Below are positions 42,053-51,274 of a stretch of 64,000 nt of DNA, one piece after another. The DNA lies in the NCBI GenBank assembly GCA_964459845.1, contig CAYWOC010000002.1, forward strand, positions 1-64,000, written 5' to 3'. This DNA comes from CALZFJ01 sp964459845 (GTDB lineage: Bacteria > Bacteroidota > Bacteroidia > Bacteroidales > Muribaculaceae). A program made the translations under genes and the position numbers. Position 1 is the stretch's first letter. Each line of letters begins with the position of its first letter. The notes beneath the pieces were generated by a model that had not been told where the DNA came from, ran no database searches, and saw nothing but the letters and a program-made list of their open reading frames with translations.

Positions 42053-43872
42053 TATTTCTCCACTGGAATGTCTCTGGACGTTAATCCCATATGCATAAAT
42101 CTTGTATTCAGCATCTTGTCGTTCTTCTCTGGTGGAAGGTCGCCGGTGTAGTCTTCCACATCATATCTGCTTGCATTGTTCAGCAGCAACTTGTAAGGAG
42201 CCGCTCCCTCAAGATCATTCTTGAAGTTGGTCAATGCATCGTTGTCGCTCTTACGCCATACACGACGTGCATTCGTCACAATCATATTAAGCGATGCGTT
42301 TTTCAGCAATGCCTGCGGCAAGCTGTTTTTCAGCACCTGTGGATATTCAATAAATATTATATTATAGTCTTTAGCTTCATCCTCAGGGATAATACAAGAG
42401 AAATCTCTTGCAAGCATGAATTTTGCGTTCTCCAAATCCTCTGGCATCAGCGACACGCTCTTCACCGCCAAACCTTGACGCTCAAATTCATCTTGTAAAT
42501 ATCCCATAACATAAGACTTTCCTTCGCCCTTGTCCAAGCTGACAATATTGATATAATTCGGCTTGTCTGGCTCAATATACTTCATCAATTTAGAAGCCAC
42601 ATTGGAAGCCGACAGTCGGTTCCATGTCTTTGAATAGCCGCGATAGCGCAGCTCTCCCTTGCCGACAAAAGCTCCAATGATGTCTTCGCCAGTCAATCGC
42701 TTTGTGCGGTCGCCGTCACGCAATGTGCGGTCAAGCAGTTCTATCATCAATTTGTATAATATCAAGAATATCAAGCTGCCGAAAAATGCTGCAATAATAT
42801 AGAGCATACGCTTGCTCTTATTCGGCGACAATGGGAAAATAGGCTCGCTCACGGTATTCAAGTTTGCCGTAGTAAGCTGGATATTCTTCTTTCTAAGATA
42901 AGCCTCATTGAGTGCATGAAGCATCGATAGATAAGAGTCCTCAGTCACACTGATGTCGCGCTCACGGCGTTTCAATTCAGTGCCTATTGGAGAATAATGG
43001 CGGTACTTGTCGTCATAATAGTTGCGGCGTTTGTCAAGTACTGCCAGCTCTGCCATTGATTTTGTATATTCAATATATGCCTGCACCCATTGCTCGGAAA
43101 ATTCGCTCAGCGACAAGCCCTCCTTTGAATACTTCAGCATATCTATGTCTTTCGACACTTTCGCCACATCGCCTTCAGCCTTTCTCAGCTTTTCCTTGTA
43201 GTCCGACAGTTTATTGTCGCTTTTCTTTGCCTGATCCGAGTTGAACATCTCTATCTCTGTAATCTTGGAATTGTATTCTGTGATGTCATCAAGCAACTTC
43301 AGGAACTTCTTGTTGGTCAAGAATGCTTTTTGGCGAGCATCCATCTGCTTCTCCAATGCACGCACAAGGTCGCTTGCACTGTTGAAACGCCTCATAGCAT
43401 CTTCATAGCGGTTTTCATAGTCCTCGTATGATGCCGACAGGTTCTTGGTCTGCTCTGTATAATTTATAATGCCATTTTTCACGCTGAAGCCTGTCATTTC
43501 ATCCTCTTTTCCGTTGAGTTCTGCCTTCAATTTTGCCACCTCACGCTCAAAATATGCTATCACATCGTTGGTAGAGCTATATCGCAAATTGTTGTAGCTC
43601 TCCAGCAGCTCATCATTGAACAGCTTCACAGTGTTGGTCGTAATACCCGGGTCGTTGTTAGTATATGATATTTTTATGATGTCACTCTTTTGGATACGAG
43701 TCACCATCACCTGCGACAATGCCGCAAAGCTATAATGTGGGTGGTCGCCACTGAGCAACTGATAAATGAAGTTGCTGCCCGAGTTTCTGCCAAGTCGCCT
43801 CAAATTGGCAGCAGTTTTATCTACCGAGCTCTTATCCACCATCTTCTTCACCTCATTTGGCACTATCTCCAT
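42052..43872 (-). CDS. Wzz/BY-kinase-like polysaccharide co-polymerase, C-terminal part
   Basis: 606 residues read from the ATG after an in-frame TAG. The preceding frame (to 44226) supplies the missing first membrane segment, so this is the larger piece of one split gene of about 725 codons. It has a long periplasmic coiled coil (about 85-325: TNDVIAYFEREVAKLKAELN and onwards), a second membrane segment (MLYIIAAFFGSLIFLILYKL), and a cytoplasmic domain. The latter has a P-loop-like DKGEGKS but no C-terminal tyrosine cluster, a divergent BY-kinase. Such proteins set chain length and link synthesis to export. Without the N-terminal segment it may fail to insert correctly, unless the stop is read through. 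Confidence 0.75.
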   Translation of the reverse strand: MEIVPNEVKKMVDKSSVDKTAANLRRLGRNSGSNFIYQLLSGDHPHYSFAALSQVMVTRIQKSDIIKISYTNNDPGITTNTVKLFNDELLESYNNLRYSSTNDVIAYFEREVAKLKAELNGKEDEMTGFSVKNGIINYTEQTKNLSASYEDYENRYEDAMRRFNSASDLVRALEKQMDARQKAFLTNKKFLKLLDDITEYNSKITEIEMFNSDQAKKSDNKLSDYKEKLRKAEGDVAKVSKDIDMLKYSKEGLSLSEFSEQWVQAYIEYTKSMAELAVLDKRRNYYDDKYRHYSPIGTELKRRERDISVTEDSYLSMLHALNEAYLRKKNIQLTTANLNTVSEPIFPLSPNKSKRMLYIIAAFFGSLIFLILYKLMIELLDRTLRDGDRTKRLTGEDIIGAFVGKGELRYRGYSKTWNRLSASNVASKLMKYIEPDKPNYINIVSLDKGEGKSYVMGYLQDEFERQGLAVKSVSLMPEDLENAKFMLARDFSCIIPEDEAKDYNIIFIEYPQVLKNSLPQALLKNASLNMIVTNARRVWRKSDNDALTNFKNDLEGAAPYKLLLNNASRYDVEDYTGDLPPEKNDKMLNTRFMHMGLTSRDIPVEK

Positions 43873-43902
43873 CAGCTCCTGATAATGCTGTGCAGTAATA
43901 TA

Positions 43903-44226
43903 CTAGTTGTCGTTTTGAGGGTCGCCATATATCAAGTTCATGGCAAGCAATTTCAAAGCCACGTTTTCCAGTGTGTTTTGCGATGCCACAAGATTAATCA
44001 AGTTGTCGAATGTGGTGTTCACATTCTGGTTTACTGTGTTATCATCAGTGCTGATTGTCGTTGCCGACACGATTCCAGTATATATTGATGTTTCCACAGT
44101 ATATGTTTTTGGCAAAAACTGTGTAAAATATGCCACTAATAGAGTAACGATTGAACTACCTATCAAGAAAAGATATCTGTTGCGGTATAAAAATCTTGAT
44201 ATAAATAATGAAATGTCCATTGGCAA
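43903..44226 (-). pseudogene. N-terminal part of the split Wzz-like gene, ends at TAG
   Basis: 107 residues with the Wzz N-terminal plan: a cytoplasmic start (MPMDISLFISRFLYRNRY), a membrane segment (LFLIGSSIVTLLVAYFTQFL) and the first periplasmic part (KTYTVETSIYTG). It stops at an amber codon (43905-43903), after which the frame continues without shift as YITAQHYQEL into the next piece. A single base change from, for example, CAG or TAT would explain it. The start is 5 bases after the TolC-like gene. Confidence 0.75.
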
Positions 44227-44231
44227 TGTTT

Positions 44232-45023
44232 TTATTTACGAATGATAGTTACGTTTGTCAGCATCTCAAGCAAGGTGATTGCGTTGTGGAGCGTCACCCT
44301 CGCCTCTTGATAAGTCGATATGGCTGTTGAGCGTCGGCTGCGTTCAAGCGACAATGCCGTGATTGTGAGCTTGCCGTTTGCGAAGTCGGTCTCCGATATG
44401 GCCATCTGCGCATTATATAGTGCAGCAGCCTCAGCCTTAACCTTGATAGTGGCAAGCTGTTCAAGCACCGAGTTGTATGCCTCAAGAATCACAAGCTTTC
44501 GGTTTTCAAGAGACACTTGATATTCATATTGCAACTGGTCGAGCACCGCTTGCTTCTTCCTTTGCTCATACTTCTGGTTTAGTATGTCGCCCAAAGAGAA
44601 AGATATTGAAGCGCCTATCGAATAATGGTGCTGAGCCGACGCATTCTTGTCGAAAATCACCGGCGCATCTTCTCCATAGTAATTATAAAGCACATTATTG
44701 TAGCCATATTGATAGGTGCCTGAGAACTTCACATAATTAAACCACTTGCGGTTCGTCAAGTCTTTGTCGGCACGAGCTGCCTTAACTTTCGACTTATAGA
44801 CCTGTAGCGAAGGATGCTCCTCGGCCGAAGCCAAGAATACCGACAGCGGAGGCAGCTCAACTTTCTCGTATTCATCGAGCATTGCCTTGATGGAATCGGA
44901 CGTGACAGCCTTCACCTCCACTTTATGCTTATTTCCTGTGGTGATTCTATTTTGCTGGGCTTGAATACAGCCCGCAACCATGACTATGAATGCAATTAAT
45001 ATGTACTTACCCCTAAATTTCAT
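44232..45023 (-). CDS. TolC-like outer membrane protein of the polysaccharide operon
   Basis: 263 residues, about 60% of a usual TolC-type protein. The signal peptide is ended by VAGCIQAQ, and the cysteine there might be lipidated. It has the helical hairpins of the OEP family (PSLQVYKSKVKAARADKDLT, LENRKLVILEAYNSVLEQLA, SLERSRRSTAISTYQEARVT) and strands between them (YVKFSGTYQYGYNNVLYNYY, SIGASISFSLGDI). It probably forms an export channel or part of one. No Wza-type exporter is present in the operon, so it may take that place. It is 14 bases after the phosphoglycosyltransferase. Confidence 0.75.
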   Translation of the reverse strand: MKFRGKYILIAFIVMVAGCIQAQQNRITTGNKHKVEVKAVTSDSIKAMLDEYEKVELPPLSVFLASAEEHPSLQVYKSKVKAARADKDLTNRKWFNYVKFSGTYQYGYNNVLYNYYGEDAPVIFDKNASAQHHYSIGASISFSLGDILNQKYEQRKKQAVLDQLQYEYQVSLENRKLVILEAYNSVLEQLATIKVKAEAAALYNAQMAISETDFANGKLTITALSLERSRRSTAISTYQEARVTLHNAITLLEMLTNVTIIRK

Positions 45024-45037
45024 TTTCTTCCTTTATA

Positions 45038-46198
45038 TTACACATCATCCTTTTGGATGAATGCTGTAAATGTTTTTAATATTATCTTAAGATTCAGCCA
45101 AAATGAATATGTCTCAGCATATTTTATGTCAAGCTGTTTTCGCTCGTCAGCCGACAGCTTGCCACCTTCTCCGCGTTTTTCCACCTGCCACAACCCCGTC
45201 AAACCTGCCGGAGCCATAAACCGCATAGCATCAGCATCATTTGTGAGCAATTCTGCCTCATACACTGGCAATGGGCGGTTGCCTACAATCGACATATCTC
45301 CCTTCAAGACATTAATCAATTGCGGCAGCTCGTCTATGCTGTATTTCCTTATAAATCGTCCCACCTTTGTGATTCTCGGGTCATGCTCAAATTTCACAAA
45401 AGCATTTTTTTGTTCCTCATTGATTCCTTTCAAGTATTTCTCTTCGTCTATGACATAATCATCTCCTATCAGCATATTCGACAAGTCGGAATCATCCACC
45501 ATATCTTCGCTAAGCTCAATCTTGTTGTCTTCAATCTTGTTGTCGCTCTGCACATTTGCATACTGGTTGTGCTGGTTGAATTCCTTCAGTCGCTTGTCGG
45601 CATCGGCATACATCGAGCGGAACTTCAAGAAGTCAAACACCTTATAATTACTACCAACACGCTTCGATTTGTATATGATTTTCCCTGGACTTTCAAGCCT
45701 GATGGCAATCACCACACATATAAGCAACGGAGACAACACTATTAATGCACACAAGGAGAATATGATGTCGAAGATACGTATCCCCAACGGCAGCTTGAAC
45801 AGTTGCACCTTCTCGTCCTTAGCCACACTGTCAAACAGCTTTTGCGACACGAATCCAATCACTTGCATCTTTGTCCGGAAGTCGGCATTAGAGATTTCTG
45901 GCGACATCAAGTCATTGAATCCGAGTTTAAGATAATTTGACCGCATACTTTGGCTCATGTCTTTGCTCAACAACACGGCATATACTTTTGCGCACTTCTC
46001 CCTCAAAGAGCCGAGTCCCTTGGGATTTACCGCAATAGCAGAACGCTCGATAAACACAATGTTCACCTTGCTGCCATTTTTCGAGAAGTCATCGGCACGC
46101 TTTATCGCATCTTCTATCGTGTCATATCGCTTAAGGTTGCCATCCACCAACCCATTCATGCGCTCGTATGTATGTTCAGATGGACCTATATATATCAT
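45038..46198 (-). CDS. Initiating phosphoglycosyltransferase with N-terminal pseudo-receiver domain
   Basis: 386 residues. The C-terminal 240 are a bacterial sugar transferase (WcaJ/PglC type): a membrane entry (IRIFDIIFSLCALIVLSPLL), SPGKIIYKSKRVGSNYKVFD, FLKFRSMYADAD, KYSIDELPQLINVLKGDMSI, VGNRPLP, and GLTGLWQVEKRG. It attaches the first sugar phosphate to undecaprenyl phosphate. The first 130 residues look like a receiver fold (VNIVFIERSAIAVNPKGLGS, VYAVLLSKDM, LKLGFNDLMSPE) but without the acidic pocket. The domain pairing with the receiver protein encoded just before it suggests control of initiation. The insert around 210-255 is acidic and variable. Confidence 0.85.
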   Translation of the reverse strand: MIYIGPSEHTYERMNGLVDGNLKRYDTIEDAIKRADDFSKNGSKVNIVFIERSAIAVNPKGLGSLREKCAKVYAVLLSKDMSQSMRSNYLKLGFNDLMSPEISNADFRTKMQVIGFVSQKLFDSVAKDEKVQLFKLPLGIRIFDIIFSLCALIVLSPLLICVVIAIRLESPGKIIYKSKRVGSNYKVFDFLKFRSMYADADKRLKEFNQHNQYANVQSDNKIEDNKIELSEDMVDDSDLSNMLIGDDYVIDEEKYLKGINEEQKNAFVKFEHDPRITKVGRFIRKYSIDELPQLINVLKGDMSIVGNRPLPVYEAELLTNDADAMRFMAPAGLTGLWQVEKRGEGGKLSADERKQLDIKYAETYSFWLNLKIILKTFTAFIQKDDV

Positions 46199-46199
46199 A

Positions 46200-46571
46200 T
46201 CAGTCCCTTAGCGCATTCTTGATTCTTGATTTCAACTCAAGAGGATTGAATGGCTTAACAATATAATCCACAGCTCCTTCCTCAAGAAGTCGGATACGGT
46301 CGGAAGTGCTGTCCTCCGACGACAATATTATCACTGGTATATTCTTGTAGAACTCGTTGCTTTTCAAATACTTCAGAAACTCTTGCCCGGTCATCTCCGG
46401 CATACGCAAATCGGTGACAATCAAGTCGGGGAGGTCATTATTAGCCAGCCATGCTATACTTTGCAACGGACTTGAATGATACACGCAATCATATTCTTTC
46501 AGATGTAGTGAAACGACTTTTGCTATAACGGGTTTATCATCTACAATTAATATCTTTTTTTTCTTTTCCAT
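46200..46571 (-). CDS. Single-domain response regulator, first gene of the polysaccharide operon
   Basis: 123 residues, a complete receiver with no output domain: ILIVDDKPVIAKV (acidic pair), DLIVTDLRMPEMTGQEFL (phospho-aspartate), IPVIILSSED (Thr/Ser), and DYIVKPFNPLEL (lysine). It leads the leftward operon and its stop lies 1 base before the start of the phosphoglycosyltransferase gene. It could work by protein contact with that enzyme or with the co-polymerase, as CheY-like proteins do. The cognate kinase may be the receiver-kinase at 34.6 kb or another. Confidence 0.88.
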   Translation of the reverse strand: MEKKKKILIVDDKPVIAKVVSLHLKEYDCVYHSSPLQSIAWLANNDLPDLIVTDLRMPEMTGQEFLKYLKSNEFYKNIPVIILSSEDSTSDRIRLLEEGAVDYIVKPFNPLELKSRIKNALRD

Positions 46572-46970
46572 CTTGATTTTTAATTAAACCAGTGTGCGAA
46601 TTTTTTATTTTGTAAAATTAATCATTATTTCCATTCATAAGCACAACAGTACTAATTTTAACGTTTTTTTACGCATCAAAATGGCTATGTAACTATTCAG
46701 CGATAATGAACATTGAATATCAGTAACTTATAAACGAATATTGCAGCAAAAAGCCTCAAAATGACATTATTCGCCAGAATTTGTATACGTTTAGTTTTGT
46801 AACCTATTGATAATCAATAATGTTTTATACGCCTTATCGCTGAATAGTTACATGGCTATTCACATCATACCGAATTGATGATTAGATTTTTTAATTACCC
46901 TAAATCAGTCATTCGGATTTGCAAGAAGCGTTTCTCCGCCATTCTCGTCATAAAGACCGATTGGGCGTGG
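46572..46970. other. Intergenic region holding the MITE and the operon promoter region
   Basis: 399 bases. The MITE takes 46689-46851 and the rest shows no gene. Between 46572 and 46688 the leftward strand is AT-rich, with a near -7 element (TAATTTTA) but no perfect match. Confidence 0.35.
46689..46851. mobile_element. 163-bp MITE with IS66-type ends and 8-bp target duplication
   Basis: Perfect 18-bp terminal inverted repeats GTAACTATTCAGCGATAA. The flanking 8-mer ATGGCTAT is exactly repeated (46681-46688 and 46852-46859), the duplication length made by IS66. The first 14 bases equal the ends of the complete IS66 element at 27578. No coding capacity. It lies about 118 bases upstream of the polysaccharide operon's first codon. 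Confidence 0.88.
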
Positions 46971-48686
46971 TTAAGGATATTTTATCCCATTACGGTCAAA
47001 CATGACTTTGTCATATCTGCCCATACCCACTTCATCGAGCGATTTTGCATCGTTATGGTCATTTAGATACCATCGCTTGCTCTCTTTGAATTTAGAATTG
47101 GCAAGCGATATTGAATCTACTCTATATGCCGTATTCACGCCACTTATATCCAGCAATGTATGGAATATGACTTTATTGGTTGATACCGCCTTGCATTTAT
47201 TTGCTATGATATTCTGCCACTGCTGACGGTTCTTTTCTATATATGAATCCGAAGCCCAGAACACGAGCGGCACATGAATTTGATAGCACGACGGCACTGG
47301 CGAAGCGTGCAAGAACAGCTTGCGGTCGTCGTCAAAGATGTCCTCGCCATGATCGGATGTATAGACTATGGCGGCAGGTTCATCAAGACCTTGAAGCATA
47401 GTTATAAGTTCTTTCAAGAAACTGTCGGTATATCTTATAGTGTTGTCGTAGGCGTTCACGAGCATTTCACGATTCTTGAAATGCGCCGCCATCGCCGTAT
47501 CGGGCTTGAAACACGCATCATTTTCCGGATAACGCTCTTTATAATTGAAATGCGAGCCATACATATGCAGCACCACAAACACCTTTTGCGCCTTGCAATT
47601 TTTCAGTCGGGCAGATAACCGCGGAAGCATCTCTTTGTCATATACATTAGCCTCAAGCGGAAGTTTTTCTTTAACAAATTCCGAGTAATCAGCCTCTTCC
47701 CCGAAAAAGTCGATAAACGAATGGTTAGGCCGCTGGTTAGAAATGAATATTGTATAATACCCCGCCTCCTTATAGGCAGTCACAATGCCTTTCTGCTCAT
47801 ATATTTTGTCAAAACACTCAGCCGAGATTGCCGACATTATCATAGGAACGCTCTTATGCGTTGTGTTCGACTCCGATAGCGCGTCACGATATGCCACCAC
47901 ATTTGGCTCTGCGCTCAAATTTGGAGTTGTGTTGCGTCCATAGCCATATATGCCGAAATTGTCGGCTCTTGCAGTTTCGCCTATCACAAGCACATATATC
48001 TCCTTTTCATTCTTATCCCGAACCGATGACGAGCCAAATCTGAAATCCTTAGATGTCTCAAAATAATGCTTATTGCTGATTTCCCTATCCACCGCCAAAT
48101 ACAGATTATACGACACATTCACCGGATATATGTCGCAATCAAATGCGAACCCCTTTGTGAAGACAAAGCTCAACAGCAGTAACACTGCACCTGCCCCCAT
48201 TCCGAGACAAGAATTGCGGCGCTGCCTGTGTAAAAAATCCTTGTCAAGCGTGCGCTTATTCAAGCAGGATTTTATGGCAAGTGCGATTCCTGAGCCATAA
48301 AGCCCGAACACTATGACAAGTGCAGGAATGAGGTTGCCGAGAAGTTCCTCTATCTCGCCTGAATTTGAAGTCACGACATTAAGGAACATATCCACAGCTA
48401 TAACCGAGTTTCCAAACAGATACAGCAGCACTATCTGGAAAGCGTCGAAAAACACAAACAGGAACAATATCCAGAACATTTTTCCCGGCTTTTTAGCCAG
48501 TGTGAACAGATACCAGAATATAGAGAACGGCAAAACTATATTGCACACCCTTGTCAATAGCGGCAATGGTTCGGTAAAAAACAGAACAAAATTCGGCAGT
48601 GATATCAACAACACAAAAATCGCAAACACCACACGCTGATTATTTGCCCACACCAAAAGTTTGCCAAGTTTACTAAAATGCTTCAT
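46971..48686 (-). CDS. Phosphoethanolamine transferase (sulfatase family, EptA-like)
   Basis: About 571 residues from the ATG at 48686 (other ATGs at 48707 and 48737 are possible; the start overlaps the previous gene). It has five N-terminal membrane segments, then a periplasmic alkaline-phosphatase-like domain. The motifs are YVLVIGETARADNFGIYGYG (metal and nucleophile region), ESNTTHKSVPMIMSAIS, VFVVLHMYGSHFNYKERYP and YTSDHGEDIF. EptA-like enzymes move phosphoethanolamine to lipid A or other envelope glycans, which can reduce cationic peptide binding. The target here is unknown. It probably shares a transcript with the Omp85-like gene upstream. Confidence 0.85.
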   Translation of the reverse strand: MKHFSKLGKLLVWANNQRVVFAIFVLLISLPNFVLFFTEPLPLLTRVCNIVLPFSIFWYLFTLAKKPGKMFWILFLFVFFDAFQIVLLYLFGNSVIAVDMFLNVVTSNSGEIEELLGNLIPALVIVFGLYGSGIALAIKSCLNKRTLDKDFLHRQRRNSCLGMGAGAVLLLLSFVFTKGFAFDCDIYPVNVSYNLYLAVDREISNKHYFETSKDFRFGSSSVRDKNEKEIYVLVIGETARADNFGIYGYGRNTTPNLSAEPNVVAYRDALSESNTTHKSVPMIMSAISAECFDKIYEQKGIVTAYKEAGYYTIFISNQRPNHSFIDFFGEEADYSEFVKEKLPLEANVYDKEMLPRLSARLKNCKAQKVFVVLHMYGSHFNYKERYPENDACFKPDTAMAAHFKNREMLVNAYDNTIRYTDSFLKELITMLQGLDEPAAIVYTSDHGEDIFDDDRKLFLHASPVPSCYQIHVPLVFWASDSYIEKNRQQWQNIIANKCKAVSTNKVIFHTLLDISGVNTAYRVDSISLANSKFKESKRWYLNDHNDAKSLDEVGMGRYDKVMFDRNGIKYP

Positions 48687-49902
48687 TAATATTAAAAATA
48701 AATCCATTTTGTCCGCCTTTGCCGAATCCGAGGTCAAGACGCACGTTCACTCTTTTCTTAAATTCCCAACGATACCCAACTCCGAAGTTCGGCAGGATAT
48801 GCTTAAATGTTTCGCGGTCGTGGAACACGTTTCCTGCGCCAGCCCACACCACAACGCCATTTCTGCGCCAGACGTGCTGCCGCAGCTCGATCTGCGCCGA
48901 AAGCATGTGCTTGTCTCTGTAACGGCCCTCATAGTATCCACGCATGGCTCCACGCTCTCCGAGCTTAGCCATCATGGCCCACGACGGGCTTCCGAAATTG
49001 AATGCTCCGCGCAAATCCACTGCTATTACTCCACCTTTCCACACTTGCTTATAGGCATCCATCTGGACTTCCGTGGTGCTGAATGCATTGTCATTCCCAA
49101 GCCATTTCGGGCGGAACATCTGCGACAAATACACATACACGCCACGACTGGCGTTAGTTATCATGTCGCGAGAGTCATATTGAACAGTGGCTCCAATGCC
49201 ATAGTTGTGAATGCTCAAAGGCATTCCCTCGAACAGATGCTCGTTCTTCTCTATGTCATGCCCATGAATGTAATCCCATGCAGCCGCAGGACCTATATAT
49301 AAGTTGCGGCAAAGTCTGAACAAAAAATTAGCCGACACCTTCGACTGGAATCTCTTCATCTTCGATTTATTGTCGTCATTGTCGCAGTTATCATACCCAA
49401 TGCCCCAATAATATGTAGGGAAAGAATAGAGGTACAAAGAATAATCCAAGCGATACCTGTCTTCAGGAAAGAGGTTGTTGCCCTTGATACCGAGCATCCA
49501 AAACCCTACAGTGGAGAAGCTGCCAAACAGAGACACGTTTGACGGCTGCATATCGCGGTCGCAGCCCGACATCCTGTATAATCCTGCCCCCACGAGTCCT
49601 ATGCCTAACTTCGTGTCGGATGAATAGAACGGACCGCCTATAAAACTCATATCAAACTTTTTGTCATCTTTCTCCTTATTCGCATCGCCGAAATATGCGA
49701 CCACCTTCTGAAAGAAATTTTTCTTTGCCACAATTGAGTCGACACGCCCTGTGCTGTCTGCACTTAAAGCCCCAGTTCCAGCTTTTGCCGAAACTTCAAC
49801 CGCAGTATCAGCAGCAACAAAATCCGCTGCTCCTATACCACAATTTGCAGCAACAACAAGCATAACGATAATAACCCAAAACCTCATTGTATATATGTTC
49901 AT
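48673..49902 (-). CDS. Omp85/BamA-like outer membrane protein (surface antigen barrel)
   Basis: 409 residues with a signal peptide (about 1-26, AANCGIGAADF). There is a short N-terminal segment and no full POTRA set. Then a 16-strand-type barrel: SFIGGPFYSSDTKLGIGLVG, LFGSFSTVGFWMLGIKGNNL, YGIGATVQYDSRDMITNASR, GERGAMRGYYEGRYRDKHML (the conserved L6-type RGY), and a late FGVGYRWEFKKRVNVRLDLG. It matches the Bac_surface_Ag family, probably a small Omp85 acting in outer membrane protein or lipid placement. The last residue is phenylalanine. It is translationally coupled to the phosphoethanolamine transferase. Confidence 0.8.
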   Translation of the reverse strand: MNIYTMRFWVIIVMLVVAANCGIGAADFVAADTAVEVSAKAGTGALSADSTGRVDSIVAKKNFFQKVVAYFGDANKEKDDKKFDMSFIGGPFYSSDTKLGIGLVGAGLYRMSGCDRDMQPSNVSLFGSFSTVGFWMLGIKGNNLFPEDRYRLDYSLYLYSFPTYYWGIGYDNCDNDDNKSKMKRFQSKVSANFLFRLCRNLYIGPAAAWDYIHGHDIEKNEHLFEGMPLSIHNYGIGATVQYDSRDMITNASRGVYVYLSQMFRPKWLGNDNAFSTTEVQMDAYKQVWKGGVIAVDLRGAFNFGSPSWAMMAKLGERGAMRGYYEGRYRDKHMLSAQIELRQHVWRRNGVVVWAGAGNVFHDRETFKHILPNFGVGYRWEFKKRVNVRLDLGFGKGGQNGFIFNINEAF

Positions 49903-50111
49903 ATTTTCTTTTCGAAATGTAAAATTACTAAAATTTGTTCAAATCGCACTTGAAAGAAGCTCCAAAACTTCATTTTTCCGAAAAATTCACCATCTTTTAG
50001 TAGCTTTTTCACCACTTCTTTAACCACAGCGAATTGTTTCCAATCTTATTTCTGTAACAATGCTGATATTAATATTGTGCGCCGCATATATCATTTTTTA
50101 TCCAAATTTAG

Positions 50112-50119
50112 TAACTTTG
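50112..50119 (+). promoter_or_regulatory. -7 element TAACTTTG for the chromate transporter genes
   Basis: A perfect TAnnTTTG 22 bases before the ATG at 50141; it excludes the further-upstream start. Confidence 0.5.
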
Positions 50120-50140
50120 CACCCAAAATTTAATTTCAGA

Positions 50141-50722
50141 ATGAATAATTTATACATCAAGCTGTTCCTGACATTTATGAAAATAGGAGCTTTCACATTC
50201 GGCGGAGGATGGGCTATGATTTCAATCATCGAAAAGGAGATTGTGACAAAAAATCACTGGATAAACCGTGAGGATTTTCTTGATTTGCTTGCGGTGGCAC
50301 AATCGATGCCGGGCATATTGGCAGTAAACATCTCGGTCGCAATAGGCGACAATCTTCGTGGAGTGAAAGGCAGCATCGCCGCCGCAGTTGGCACTATCCT
50401 GCCGTCGTTCCTGATTATTCTTGCAATAGCAATATTCTTGACACCCGACGCAATTAAGAACAACGAGGTCATAAGCCACATATTCATGGGCATACGTCCG
50501 GCTGTAGTCGCTCTTATAATCGCTCCTGTGCTTACCACAGCAAAAGCTGCGAAAATCAATCTGAAAACGGCGATAATCCCAATAGCCGTGGCTCTGTTGA
50601 TATACTCAAAAGTTCCGTTTATCTCCAATCCTATCGTATTCATTATCCTTGGCGGACTTAGCGGATACATTTATTATGTGAAATATCAAACTAAAAAATT
50701 AGCTGACAAAGAAGACAAATAA
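50141..50722 (+). CDS. chrA: Chromate transporter, N-terminal-type half
   Basis: 193 residues from the ATG after the promoter element. It is the short-chain ChrA half with FTFGGGWAMISIIEKEIVTK, WINREDFLDLLAVAQSMPGI and LAVNISVAIG, plus about six membrane segments. It works as a pair with the next gene; together they form the proposed chromate (or other oxyanion) carrier. It starts an operon with the second half and folC. The 27 codons upstream of 50141 in the same frame are not family-like. Confidence 0.88.
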   Translation: MNNLYIKLFLTFMKIGAFTFGGGWAMISIIEKEIVTKNHWINREDFLDLLAVAQSMPGILAVNISVAIGDNLRGVKGSIAAAVGTILPSFLIILAIAIFLTPDAIKNNEVISHIFMGIRPAVVALIIAPVLTTAKAAKINLKTAIIPIAVALLIYSKVPFISNPIVFIILGGLSGYIYYVKYQTKKLADKEDK

Positions 50723-50723
50723 A

Positions 50724-51263
50724 ATGGGAATATACATAAAACTTATATGGGCTTATCTGAAAATTGGCCTTTTCGGATTCGGAGGCGGATATGCCATGCT
50801 GTCGCTCATTCAGCGAGAAGTTGTGGATAGCGGATGGATATCAAGCACCACATTCACCGATATCGTCGCCATCTCACAGATGACTCCGGGGCCGATCGGC
50901 ATCAATAGCGCGACTTATATCGGATATGTCGTAGGCGGTGGCGTGATTGGCTCAATACTTGCCACAGCAGCAGTGGTGATTCCGCCCTACTTCCTCATCC
51001 TTTACACGAGCCACTTTATTCGCCGGCACAAGGACAGCGACATCATAAAGGGCATATTCGCAGGATTGAGACCTGTGGTTGTGGGGCTTATCGCATCGGC
51101 GGCATTGTTGCTCATGAATGGTGAAAATTTCGGATATGATCTCTCCGACTGCATCAAAAGCATCTGCATATGCGTAGCATCATTCTGCTGCGTTTTTTTC
51201 ACAAAGATTCATCCCATTTTCGTGATTATAGCGGCAGGCATCGCGGGATTCTTTATTTATTAA
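50724..51263 (+). CDS. Chromate transporter, second half
   Basis: 179 residues, a paralogue of the preceding gene with GLFGFGGGYAMLSLIQREVV, WISSTTFTDIVAISQMTPGP and GINSATYIGYVVGG. It has about six membrane segments. It begins one base after the stop of the first half. Such split pairs sit in the inner membrane with opposite topology. Whether chromate is the natural substrate is unknown; it may carry sulfate-like anions. Confidence 0.88.
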   Translation: MGIYIKLIWAYLKIGLFGFGGGYAMLSLIQREVVDSGWISSTTFTDIVAISQMTPGPIGINSATYIGYVVGGGVIGSILATAAVVIPPYFLILYTSHFIRRHKDSDIIKGIFAGLRPVVVGLIASAALLLMNGENFGYDLSDCIKSICICVASFCCVFFTKIHPIFVIIAAGIAGFFIY

Positions 51264-51274
51264 TTTTGTAGGCA

